16,241 nucleotides of DNA from CAYFIW01 sp964500645 (GCA_964500645.1 CAZCOH010000032.1:1-16241); one strand, 5' to 3'. Shown: positions 8,008 to 15,323, counted from the first letter of the stretch. Notes: generated from the letters alone by a model not told the origin. Translations and numbers: made by a program.

Positions 8008-8349
8008 TTGGCAAAAGTAAGAGTTATGTACTGGAAAGAAATACCTGTACAGGTACAGGCTGAAGATGATTCAGAGACAATCTCAATGGAATTGGAACCT
8101 CGCTTTCAGCAAGCAGCAGATGCTATGTCGATGATAGATGGTAGTGCAGGTTCAGATGAATACTTAGATGGTTGGACTTGGGGACAGCATTTCGAAGTCA
8201 GTGGAAATGCTTCACAGGCGTCCAAAAGTCACGCTGATATGATTAATAGCAAAATGCCAAAGGATTTTGTCAAACGTATAAGCAATCTATTCAAGCAGGG
8301 CAATCGCATTCCGACACCCGGTTCCATAGATCATTGGTTGGAAGAATAA
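8008..8349 (+). CDS. PF13769 'virulence factor' domain protein, first gene of the corrinoid cluster
   Basis: A 113-aa soluble acidic protein with no signal peptide. It begins KVRVMYWKEIPVQVQAE and continues with LEPRFQQAADAMSM and GSAGSDEYLDGWTWG. This matches the small PF13769 'virulence factor' proteins (VVYWRDIPAQV..., LPERFEQAID...), as I remember them from Alphaproteobacteria. There they often sit beside B12-dependent methyltransferase genes, as here. The name has no mechanistic meaning and no biochemical role is known to me. Translation most likely starts at TTG 8008, with CGGAG about ten bases upstream. The homocysteine methyltransferase begins 35 bases after the stop, so cotranscription is likely. 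The 108-base gap before this gene has a possible -10 (TACAAT, 7978-7983) but no clear -35. Confidence 0.7.
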   Translation: MAKVRVMYWKEIPVQVQAEDDSETISMELEPRFQQAADAMSMIDGSAGSDEYLDGWTWGQHFEVSGNASQASKSHADMINSKMPKDFVKRISNLFKQGNRIPTPGSIDHWLEE

Positions 8350-8384
8350 AATATAAGTTTGAATATTGAAAAGGCTAATCAAAT

Positions 8385-9287
8385 ATGACACTAGATAATA
8401 CAGACGTATTAGACAAGTTGAAATCAGGAGAAGTACTCGTATCAGACGGGGCCACTGGAACTTTCCTTCAACAAAATGGCCTAGAGCCAGGAGGAGACCC
8501 AGAGGAATTCAACATGTCCCATCCTGAAGTTGTACGTCGGATGGCAAAAGAATACTTTGATGCTGGATCAGATATAGTCCTGACAAATTCCTTTGGTGGG
8601 ACGGTGTTCAGACAATCGCATTATGGTTTTGGCAACAAAGTACGAGAATTCAACAAATTGGCTGCCCAACACGCCCGAAGCCAAGCACCAAATGACAGGT
8701 TCGTTTTTGGTTCCGTCGGTCCAACAGGAGAGTTTGTAGAGCCTCTAGGTACTGTCAAAGAAAGTGAAATGTACCAAGCTTTTAAAACTCAAGTGACTGC
8801 ACTAGAAGAAGGTGGGGCTGACGGGGTAGTCATTGAGACTATGACAGCCATGGAAGAAGCAGAACTAGCAATAAGGGCGACTAAGGAAAATACTTCTCTA
8901 GTCATCGCAGCAACAATGACCTTTGACAAAGGGCCAAAAGGCTATTTCACTATGATGGGCATAACTCCTGAAAAAGCCGCACAGGGATTATCCGAAGCTG
9001 GAGCAGATATTGTGGGAACAAATTGCGGGAATGGCATTGATAATATGTTGGAAATAACTCAGAGAATGAGACAGTCCACTAACAAGCCATTATTAGTTCA
9101 CTCAAATGCAGGAATACCAGGCATGGAAAAAGGGAAAATCATATATCCTGAATCACCTGAATTTATGGCTGAAAGATTTATGAAGTTAAAAGATGTTGGT
9201 GCAAATATAATAGGTGGGTGCTGCGGGACTGGCCCAGATCACATAAAAGCACTTCGTAAAGCTTTGACAAATATAGTTGAAGGTTAA
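8385..9287 (+). CDS. Homocysteine S-methyltransferase (PF02574), stand-alone
   Basis: A 300-aa zinc-dependent thiol methyltransferase that should transfer a methyl group to homocysteine to form methionine. It has the S-methyltransferase/MetH-N fold motifs: DGATGTFLQQNG (21-32), DIVLTNSFGGT (63-73), GSVGPTG (109-115), IETMTAMEEAE (150-160), and the zinc thiolates Cys214 (GTNCGNG) and Cys279/Cys280 (GGCCGTG). The length equals the homocysteine domain alone. It lacks the pterin, cobalamin and reactivation domains of full MetH. A separate corrinoid protein and a separate reactivator are encoded downstream, so it most likely takes methyl from methylcobalamin on that protein. A betaine or S-methylmethionine donor is the alternative. 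The ATG follows AAAGG. Confidence 0.9.
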   Translation: MTLDNTDVLDKLKSGEVLVSDGATGTFLQQNGLEPGGDPEEFNMSHPEVVRRMAKEYFDAGSDIVLTNSFGGTVFRQSHYGFGNKVREFNKLAAQHARSQAPNDRFVFGSVGPTGEFVEPLGTVKESEMYQAFKTQVTALEEGGADGVVIETMTAMEEAELAIRATKENTSLVIAATMTFDKGPKGYFTMMGITPEKAAQGLSEAGADIVGTNCGNGIDNMLEITQRMRQSTNKPLLVHSNAGIPGMEKGKIIYPESPEFMAERFMKLKDVGANIIGGCCGTGPDHIKALRKALTNIVEG

Positions 9288-9297
9288 GATACAACAT

Positions 9298-9972
9298 ATG
9301 GCACTTGTAAATTATGAATGTTTAGGACCATCTCAAGTAATAGGCAAATATGGCAAATGTCTAGAGTTAGTTCCATTGGACAAACATTTTGAAAACATAT
9401 CTGTGGGCCTGTATGTCAAAAATAGAATATGCACTGTGTGGAGTTTCAGCAACAAAACAGGAACTGAGAAACGAATAACTCAAATAAGAAATTCACTGGT
9501 TGATATGGGAGGTATGGAAAAAGTTCCCAACACAAACAACCAGGCATTTCTTGCTTGTGGAGAACCACATAATAGAGCCCTAAGATTCCTCATGTCGCAG
9601 GCAGTAAATCGACCTCCAGAGTCAGAAATTGAAAATGATCTTGTCGAAGTGAAAGATACAAAGTCAGATCTAAGAATACACCCTCAGCATTTAGAAAGAG
9701 ATCAATCGCACCTTTACAAGATCAACTTAAATGGCGAACACAAAAACAAAGCCATGAGAATGAGGATGATTATAGCCGGATTTTTAAGGTACGGAGAAAT
9801 GGATAAAATATCAGACAACGAAATTGCTTTTTCATGTAGAAAAAGGCATGACGGACTAATTCGACTACTCACACCATACTCTAGAAATATTTCCAGTGTG
9901 GAGACAATGATGGCTGCTGAAGACATGAGAGGCCAAATGACCACAAGTACTCTAGGCTTCAGTCAAACTTAG
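9298..9972 (+). CDS. Unknown protein with an internal duplicated module, in the corrinoid cluster
   Basis: A 224-aa protein I do not recognise, without membrane segments or signal peptide. Two halves resemble each other. Residues 58-104 contain GGMEKVPNTNNQAFLACGEP and HNRALRFL; residues 152-197 contain GEMDKISDNEIAFSCRK and HDGLIRLL. The spacing is nearly identical, so it looks like an ancient tandem duplication of a module of about 60 residues. The halves are joined by a charged linker (about 105-138). Cys87 and Cys180 occupy the same place in the two copies, as do His91 and His184. The ATG at 9298 lies ten bases after the methyltransferase stop; a TTG at 9277 would overlap it. It sits between two methyltransferases, so a role in that system is likely but unproven. 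Confidence 0.7.
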   Translation: MALVNYECLGPSQVIGKYGKCLELVPLDKHFENISVGLYVKNRICTVWSFSNKTGTEKRITQIRNSLVDMGGMEKVPNTNNQAFLACGEPHNRALRFLMSQAVNRPPESEIENDLVEVKDTKSDLRIHPQHLERDQSHLYKINLNGEHKNKAMRMRMIIAGFLRYGEMDKISDNEIAFSCRKRHDGLIRLLTPYSRNISSVETMMAAEDMRGQMTTSTLGFSQT

Positions 9973-9986
9973 CAAAGGAGGAGTAA

Positions 9987-11033
9987 ATGAGAGATATATC
10001 AGATATTGAGAGTATGACTCCTAAACAAAGAGTACTAAATGCGTTAAATGGAAAGCCCGTGGACAGAACTCCGGTCGCTAATCCTACAAATGTGGCTACT
10101 GTAGAACTGATGGATCTAGTTGATGCACCTTTCCCCAAAGCCTGCCAAGATCCGGAACTTGCGGCAAAACTTGCCGCAACAGGGTACACAGAACTAGGTT
10201 TCGACAGCATATCTCCCTATTTCAGCATCATACAAGAGTCTTCCGCTCTCGGCTGCGAAATGCAATGGGAAGACAAAGATAACTGGCCAACTGTAAGAAT
10301 GTATAACCCAATTTGGAAAGATTCCAGTGACATAAATATCCCAAGCAATTTCTTGGAGCATCGTGACGTCAAGGCAATAACAGAGTCAATACGGATTTTA
10401 AAGGCAGAATATGGAGACGAGGTAGCCATAATAGGAAAAACTATGGGCCCATGGACTCTCGCGTATCACGTTTTCGGGGTCGAAAGTTTTCTTCTAGGCA
10501 CAATAGACAATCCTGAGGAGACTATGAAATGTCTTGAAAAACTTAAAGAAATCTCGATTTTGTTCGGCCAAGTACAGATAGATGCTGGTGCTGACGCACT
10601 TACTTTTCCCGACCACGCAACTGGTGACCTTGTCAGCGGCGAATATTATAAGAGATTTCTCAAAGATATCCATACAGAAATGGTTACAGAATTACCAGTA
10701 CCATTAATACTTCATATTTGTGGGAGAACCTTGGATAGGATGCCTTACATCGCAGAAACAGGTATGGCCTCATTTCACTTTGACTCCAAAAATGATCCTC
10801 AAGAATCTATGGACGCTGTTAATGGAAAAATAGGACTCGTTGGAAACATCAATAATCCTGAGACCCTTTATGCAAGAGGGCCGGATGAAGTACGCCAAGA
10901 GGTTTATAAATGTCTTGAGGCTGGCGTTCAAATGATTGCACCCGAATGCGCTATTCCATTGGCCACCAAGGTTGAAAATCTTTTAGAAATACCAATGGCA
11001 GTTAAAGACTGGACAGCAGAAAGAAAAAATTAA
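9987..11033 (+). CDS. MtaA-like methylcobamide methyltransferase (uroporphyrinogen decarboxylase superfamily)
   Basis: A 348-aa TIM-barrel protein. The start MTPKQRVLNALNGKPVDRTPV (10-30) is typical of the MtaA/CmuA/URO-D superfamily. It carries the zinc motif of the methyltransferase branch, HxCx(n)C: His243 and Cys245 in LILHICG, Cys321 in IAPECAIPL. True uroporphyrinogen decarboxylases lack this motif, so I do not call it HemE. Family members either move methyl from a corrinoid protein to a thiol (MtaA, coenzyme M) or demethylate a methylated substrate onto a corrinoid protein (MtvB-type O-demethylation, CmuA for chloromethane). Here a homocysteine acceptor is already encoded nearby, so the donor-side role is attractive but unproven. 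The AAGGAGGAG at 9975-9983 is the strongest ribosome binding site in the cluster. Confidence 0.85.
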   Translation: MRDISDIESMTPKQRVLNALNGKPVDRTPVANPTNVATVELMDLVDAPFPKACQDPELAAKLAATGYTELGFDSISPYFSIIQESSALGCEMQWEDKDNWPTVRMYNPIWKDSSDINIPSNFLEHRDVKAITESIRILKAEYGDEVAIIGKTMGPWTLAYHVFGVESFLLGTIDNPEETMKCLEKLKEISILFGQVQIDAGADALTFPDHATGDLVSGEYYKRFLKDIHTEMVTELPVPLILHICGRTLDRMPYIAETGMASFHFDSKNDPQESMDAVNGKIGLVGNINNPETLYARGPDEVRQEVYKCLEAGVQMIAPECAIPLATKVENLLEIPMAVKDWTAERKN

Positions 11034-11141
11034 CGTGAGCTTAGCCTATAGGCCGTATAATTACTAAATTAACTTATATTGAATTTAGATGCACCTGTAT
11101 TACTAGATAAGATGCGTCACATATGATAACGAGGATTTTTG

Positions 11142-11900
11142 ATGCCGGTTGTTAACGAACTGCTCGAACGAGAACTGGAATACGTAACCAATCAAGGGGA
11201 GCAAGACCATATACGAGCATTATGGGATGATGCGCATCCTCTCATGCAGGAGATATCAGTCAACCTAATCCAAGGGAAAAATCAAGATGTCTATGATTTG
11301 ACCCAAAAAGCGTTGGCGGATGGGTTTTCCGCAAACACAATTTTAGACGACGGTCTCATAGCTGGTATGGCGATCGTAGGAATTAAATTTAGAGACAATG
11401 TGATTTTTGTACCTGAAGTATTGGTTGCGGCCAGAGCCATGAAGGCTGGCATGGAACACATTGAACCCATACTTTCAGCATCCGGAGTAGAACCGCTAGG
11501 AACCATCGTGATAGGTACTGTGAAAGGTGATCTGCATGATATTGGAAAAAACCTCTGTATCATGATGTTGAGAGGAGCCGGGTTTACCGTAGTGGATCTC
11601 GGAGTAGACACAGCACCAGAGGATTTCATTGATGCAGTGGAGGAAAACGAAGCAGATATATTAGGTATGTCTGCTCTACTTACCACGACTATGCCTAATA
11701 TGGGAAGAACAATTGAAGCTTTTGAAGAAGTTGAATTAAGAGATGCTGTTAAAGTGATGGTGGGCGGAGCTCCATTAACCCAAGAATTTGCAGATGACAT
11801 GGGTGCGGATGGGTATGGAAAAGACGCGATTCAGTGTGTAGACCTAGCAAAAGACTTTTTGGGAATTCTTGGACAAATAAAAACTGGAAATGGACAATAA
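11142..11900 (+). CDS. Corrinoid (cobalamin-binding) methyl-carrier protein
   Basis: A 252-aa methyl carrier. A helical B12-binding-2 cap domain (about 36-113, with GLIAGMAIVGIKF and VPEVLVAARAM) is followed by a Rossmann B12-binding domain (about 119-240). The base-off/His-on motif DxHxxG is intact: Asp130, His132, Gly135 in GTVKGDLHDIGKNL. LGVD (153-156), SALLTTTM (177-184) and VGGAPLT (207-213) complete the cobalamin pocket. The architecture is that of MtaC/MtvC/MetH-core carriers. The N-terminal extension of about 35 residues is longer than usual. ATG 11142 follows GAGGA (11131-11135) at six bases and is preferred over TTG 11139. It is the central shuttle between the methyltransferases at 8385 and 9987. 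Confidence 0.93.
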   Translation: MPVVNELLERELEYVTNQGEQDHIRALWDDAHPLMQEISVNLIQGKNQDVYDLTQKALADGFSANTILDDGLIAGMAIVGIKFRDNVIFVPEVLVAARAMKAGMEHIEPILSASGVEPLGTIVIGTVKGDLHDIGKNLCIMMLRGAGFTVVDLGVDTAPEDFIDAVEENEADILGMSALLTTTMPNMGRTIEAFEEVELRDAVKVMVGGAPLTQEFADDMGADGYGKDAIQCVDLAKDFLGILGQIKTGNGQ

Positions 11901-11919
11901 ATTAGAAAGGGTTTCTAAT
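11901..11919 (+). other. Perfect intercistronic hairpin after the corrinoid gene
   Basis: ATTAGAAA (11901-11908) pairs exactly with TTTCTAAT (11912-11919) around a GGG loop. It begins at the base after the corrinoid gene's stop codon. No T-run follows, so it is not a standard intrinsic terminator. It may protect the upstream mRNA 3' end or attenuate expression of the downstream genes. Confidence 0.5.
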
Positions 11920-11939
11920 CAACCATATCTGAGATTTGT

Positions 11940-12173
11940 ATGATAGATAAGGAAAAATACTCAAAAAGCCTCGCCAAGCTAGAGTCTATATTTAGGGAGA
12001 TGTCATCATCCGTAACAGATGTATCTATGTGGCGTTGCCCATACAAAAATGCTCAAGATCGCTGTACCGCTAAATTCGGATGCAGAAATCAAGATTTTGA
12101 TGTTCCAAAGGATGAATTATACAAATGTCTGGGCAGCGATAAACTAGACTACAGATCTGCCTGGGATATCTAA
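11940..12173 (+). CDS. Small four-cysteine protein of unknown function
   Basis: A 77-aa protein I cannot place in a named family. An N-terminal amphipathic helix (about 4-24) is followed by a motif WRCPYKNAQDRCTAKFGCRN, with Cys33, Cys42 and Cys48, and then Cys63 in LYKCLGS. The spacing C-x8-C-x5-C-x14-C could bind zinc or an iron-sulfur cluster. The conserved-looking aromatic and basic residues around it suggest a real protein rather than a spurious frame. It lies between the corrinoid carrier and the SRPBCC gene, with only three bases before the latter, which supports translation as part of the operon. A role in electron delivery to the reactivator or in metal handling is a guess. Confidence 0.65.
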   Translation: MIDKEKYSKSLAKLESIFREMSSSVTDVSMWRCPYKNAQDRCTAKFGCRNQDFDVPKDELYKCLGSDKLDYRSAWDI

Positions 12174-12176
12174 AAA

Positions 12177-12623
12177 TTGGCACTTTCATCGGCCATTAGA
12201 TCTAGGATTAACCTATTTGCCTCCAGATCTGAAGTCATGGATAAGTTGTTAGACCTTACGCTCATGCCTAAATGGTGTTCCAGCATCGAAAAATGTGAAA
12301 AAATTTCTACCAAGGAAATCGGTGTAGGTTCTAGGTGTAAAATTGAGTCAGTCCTTTTGGGGCGGACCTTATTCCACGAGGTTGAAATAACTAAATATAT
12401 ACCAGAAACTATCTGCTCAATTGAATCCTATTCAGGTCCGATACCTTTCCGATTGAACTTCAGATTAGAACCAATCGAAAGTGGAACTTTACTACTAATA
12501 GAATACCAACTAGATTTTTCATCTTTCGGTTCTTTGGTAGAGAAAATCGCATTTGATATGGCCACAGCACAAATTGAAAAAGACCTCGTGAATTTAAAGA
12601 ACCTTGTAGAATCCTCAAGATGA
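12177..12623 (+). CDS. SRPBCC (START/polyketide-cyclase-like) protein
   Basis: A 148-aa protein with the outline of an SRPBCC ligand-binding fold: an N-terminal strand SSAIRSRINLFAS, helix SEVMDKLLDLTLMPKWCSSIEKCEKIS, the GVGSRCKIES turn, alternating beta strands, a GP-x-P-FRL segment (74-80), and a long C-terminal amphipathic helix (113-144) that normally lines the hydrophobic cavity. The start is TTG 12177, three bases after the previous stop. The first in-frame ATG, 12238, would delete the first strand. These folds bind hydrophobic or aromatic ligands and some are enzymes. Its position in a corrinoid methyl-transfer operon is unusual and hints at a bulky methylated substrate, but that is inference only. 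Confidence 0.7.
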   Translation: MALSSAIRSRINLFASRSEVMDKLLDLTLMPKWCSSIEKCEKISTKEIGVGSRCKIESVLLGRTLFHEVEITKYIPETICSIESYSGPIPFRLNFRLEPIESGTLLLIEYQLDFSSFGSLVEKIAFDMATAQIEKDLVNLKNLVESSR

Positions 12624-12662
12624 CCAATATGAATAAACTTCTCATTTAGATAGGATTTAAAA

Positions 12663-14285
12663 ATGTCACCCGTATTTTCTGACGGACGCCAAGTACCTAT
12701 TTCACCAAACGGCACATTGTTTGACTATGCTGACAGATTAAAGATACGAGTCCCTACTTCATGTGGTCGAACCGGTGAATGCCACGAATGCATAGTAGAA
12801 ATAAAAAAGGGTTCTAAAGCCCTAAATACCCCAGCACCAGAAGAATCCTTCCTCCGAGAAGGCTACCGGCTAGCATGCAAAGCAGTTGTCTCTGATGTTG
12901 ACTCCAACATAGAGTTTAGTACTCTAAGACGACAGCCCAGAATTCTAACGTCTGGCATAAAACGAAAAATAGATTTAAAACCTAGTGTTATCAAAAAGGA
13001 CGGTTCGGTAATATCAAATAATGTCATACTAGATTCATACAAAGGATCTATCCTAGGCATTGCGGGTGATATAGGTACAACTACGGTTGTCCTTAACCTT
13101 GTAGATTTAGAAACTGGCGAGACTCTAATAACTTCCTCATTTGAAAATCCACAGCGTTTTGGGGGAGCTGATGTTATGAATAGGATTTCATACGACGGAG
13201 GAGCCTATCCGGGAGAATTACAGCAAGTAATGCTGTCCTCAATTAATTTTGAAATAGGCTCTATGACTAAAGAATGTGGAGTCCACAGAAGGCAAATTTA
13301 CGACGTGGTTCTTGTGGGAAATACTACAATGAGAGATATCGTGTTCGGTATTGATGTTCAAAGCATAGGAGAAAAACCCTATAAATCATTAACACAAAGA
13401 GAATACGAAGAATCTAAAAGGAAAACTACAACAATAGAATGTGATGCAAAAACCCTAGGCCTTAGAGTACACCCAAAGTCCAAAGTGTATAGCGGTCCGT
13501 TAGTAAGTTCTCACATAGGTTCTGATGTCGCTGCTGATATGTTGGCAATCAGTCTAGATGAGACAAGTGATCCAATCATGTTGGTAGACGTGGGAACAAA
13601 CACAGAAGTTGTCATTGGTAATAAATATGGGATGGTAGCCGCTTCTTGTCCTGCGGGTCCAGCTTTTGAAGGAGGCGAGGTAACCTACGGAATGCCCGGG
13701 TATGATGGGGCTGTAGAATCCGTTGAAATTGAAGGAGATACTGTGAGTATATCCACCATCGGTAAGGCTGATCCGGAAGGAATATGTGGATCAGGAATAG
13801 TTGACTTATTATCTGAACTACGAAGAAATAACATAATGAATGAACTGGGGGCCTTTAACGACGGATCGACCAAATTTACTTTTGCGTCAAAAGAGGAAAT
13901 GTACCTAGACAGATCGGACATCAGCGCACTTGCTCAGGCAAAATCTGCAAATTATTCAGGACAATACATTACTTTAAGACATTACGGTAAACCTATAGAT
14001 GAAATTGAAAAACTCTTCTTAGCAGGTGGATTCGCAAATTATGTGAACTCTGAAAACGCCAAATCTATTGGTTTTATATCTAACTTCCCATCCTCTAAAA
14101 TTGAAAAAATTGGCAACTCGTCGCTAGAAGGGGCGACATTAATGCTTAAATCCACGAACCTAAGGTCACGGATTGAAAAATTGGTGAAAAATGTCTCCCA
14201 CATAGAACTGGAAACCACTCCAGATTTTTTTGATATATTCGTCGAAGGATGCATGTTTAAAGAAATGCCCAAAGAAATTTTGTAG
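12663..14285 (+). CDS. RACo-type reductive activator of corrinoid proteins ([2Fe-2S] ferredoxin plus ASKHA/DUF4445)
   Basis: A 540-aa protein that should return inactive Co(II) corrinoid to Co(I) using ATP. The N-terminal plant-type ferredoxin (about 1-85) has all four ligands: Cys34, Cys40 and Cys43 in SCGRTGECHEC, and Cys72 in RLACKA. After a linker, the ASKHA ATPase region begins with GIAGDIGTTTVVLNLVD (132-148). It then shows LVGNTTM, LVDVGTNTEVV, CPAGPAFEGGEV and LFLAGGFANYV, which are hallmarks of RACo and DUF4445 proteins. The C-terminus has no extra CxxCxxC clusters, so it is the bacterial RACo type and not the archaeal RamA type with two [4Fe-4S] clusters. The start has AGGA at 12652-12655. 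It is the last core gene of the cluster and pairs functionally with the corrinoid carrier. Confidence 0.93.
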   Translation: MSPVFSDGRQVPISPNGTLFDYADRLKIRVPTSCGRTGECHECIVEIKKGSKALNTPAPEESFLREGYRLACKAVVSDVDSNIEFSTLRRQPRILTSGIKRKIDLKPSVIKKDGSVISNNVILDSYKGSILGIAGDIGTTTVVLNLVDLETGETLITSSFENPQRFGGADVMNRISYDGGAYPGELQQVMLSSINFEIGSMTKECGVHRRQIYDVVLVGNTTMRDIVFGIDVQSIGEKPYKSLTQREYEESKRKTTTIECDAKTLGLRVHPKSKVYSGPLVSSHIGSDVAADMLAISLDETSDPIMLVDVGTNTEVVIGNKYGMVAASCPAGPAFEGGEVTYGMPGYDGAVESVEIEGDTVSISTIGKADPEGICGSGIVDLLSELRRNNIMNELGAFNDGSTKFTFASKEEMYLDRSDISALAQAKSANYSGQYITLRHYGKPIDEIEKLFLAGGFANYVNSENAKSIGFISNFPSSKIEKIGNSSLEGATLMLKSTNLRSRIEKLVKNVSHIELETTPDFFDIFVEGCMFKEMPKEIL

Positions 14286-14318
14286 CAGTTTACGCAAACA
14301 GAAAAGGAAGCATTGGAA

Positions 14319-15323
14319 ATGACTTGGAAAGTACTAATAACTGATTTCGTTTGGCCTTCTACTGATCCTGAAAGGAAAATACTAGAAGAGGGCGGAGCAG
14401 AGGTGATAATAGCCCCCAATAGTGAGGAAGAAACATTAATAGCACTTTCCCATGATGTTGACGCTATCATGACATGTTTCGCCAACGTATCAGAAAATAT
14501 AATCAGATCGGCGCCGAATTGTAAGGTTATAGGTAGATTTGGTGTCGGCGTAGACAATATAGCTGTAGACGTAGCCACTGAATTAGGAATCGCTGTCACC
14601 TATGTACCAGACTACTGCATTGACGAAGTATCAGATCATGTTATAGCCATGATGCACACTTGGAACCGCAAAATCGCTACATTCGATAAATCTGTTAAAG
14701 AGAGAGGATGGGGACATCTCGGCCTGAACATGAGAATTATGCGATTAAGAAACAAAACCATTGGGATTGTGGGATTCGGACGTATTGGACAAGCGGTCGC
14801 CGAAAAATCAAAAGCTTTTGGACTAGATATTTTAGTTTCAGATCCTGTCATATCGCAAAGTTTTGCAGCAGATAAGGGATGTAAGTTAGTAGGTATGGAT
14901 GAATTATTAAAAGAATCAGACTTCGTAACTTTACATGCACCTCTAATGGACTCCACCATAAATTTGATAGGAAAAAAGGAATTGCACCTTATGAAAAAGG
15001 ATTCCTTTTTGATCAATGCTGCAAGAGGACAACTAATAAATGAAAATGACCTATTAGACGCCTTAAAAACCAACACTATAGGTGGCGCTGGGCTGGACGT
15101 TATGGCAGATAATATTCCTCCAATAGATCACCCTTTTTTTTCTCTTGATAATATATTAATAACACCCCATATAGCTTTTTTCTCCCAAGAAGCCACTATT
15201 GAATTAGAAGAACGTGCTGCAGGAGAAGTGGTACGAGCTTATCAAGGTGTCATGCCAGAAAACCTCGTCAACAAAGACGTGCTCCATCACCCAAGTCCCA
15301 GACACAAATTATCTCGTAAATGA
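14319..15323 (+). CDS. D-isomer-specific 2-hydroxyacid dehydrogenase family protein (CtBP/SerA-like)
   Basis: A 334-aa NAD-dependent dehydrogenase. The substrate-binding half begins WKVLITDFVWP and includes GRFGVGVDNIAVDVATELGI (72-91). The Rossmann motif GIVGFGRIGQAVA (149-161) binds NAD. Of the catalytic triad, Arg236 (NAARGQL) and His284 (TPHIAFF) are present. The Glu of the usual DVxxxEP is Asn265 in GLDVMADNIPP, with Asp264 before it. It lacks the SerA ACT domain. Activity may be altered, or Asp264 may compensate. I chose ATG 14319; TTG 14313 is two codons upstream and equally close to the AAGGAAG site. It follows the reactivator by 33 bases and may be cotranscribed, but has no evident place in methyl transfer. 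Confidence 0.85.
   Translation: MTWKVLITDFVWPSTDPERKILEEGGAEVIIAPNSEEETLIALSHDVDAIMTCFANVSENIIRSAPNCKVIGRFGVGVDNIAVDVATELGIAVTYVPDYCIDEVSDHVIAMMHTWNRKIATFDKSVKERGWGHLGLNMRIMRLRNKTIGIVGFGRIGQAVAEKSKAFGLDILVSDPVISQSFAADKGCKLVGMDELLKESDFVTLHAPLMDSTINLIGKKELHLMKKDSFLINAARGQLINENDLLDALKTNTIGGAGLDVMADNIPPIDHPFFSLDNILITPHIAFFSQEATIELEERAAGEVVRAYQGVMPENLVNKDVLHHPSPRHKLSRK

Noticed and set aside
9987..11033. Annotation as uroporphyrinogen decarboxylase (HemE)
   Set aside because: It has the HxCx(n)C zinc motif of the methyltransferase branch and lies in a corrinoid gene cluster; no other heme genes are nearby.
11034..11141. Cobalamin riboswitch before the corrinoid gene
   Set aside because: The 108-base gap holds only a 10-base palindrome (GCCTATAGGC, 11044-11053). 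I see none of the conserved B12-box or core elements, and the gap is too short for the full riboswitch.
11291..11800. 169-codon minus-strand frame opposite the corrinoid protein gene
   Set aside because: It is antisense to a strongly conserved B12-binding protein, and its Ser/Pro/Thr-rich composition is typical of a shadow frame.
14039..14599. 186-codon minus-strand frame spanning the reactivator and dehydrogenase junction
   Set aside because: It overlaps two confident genes on the other strand and shows no domain pattern.
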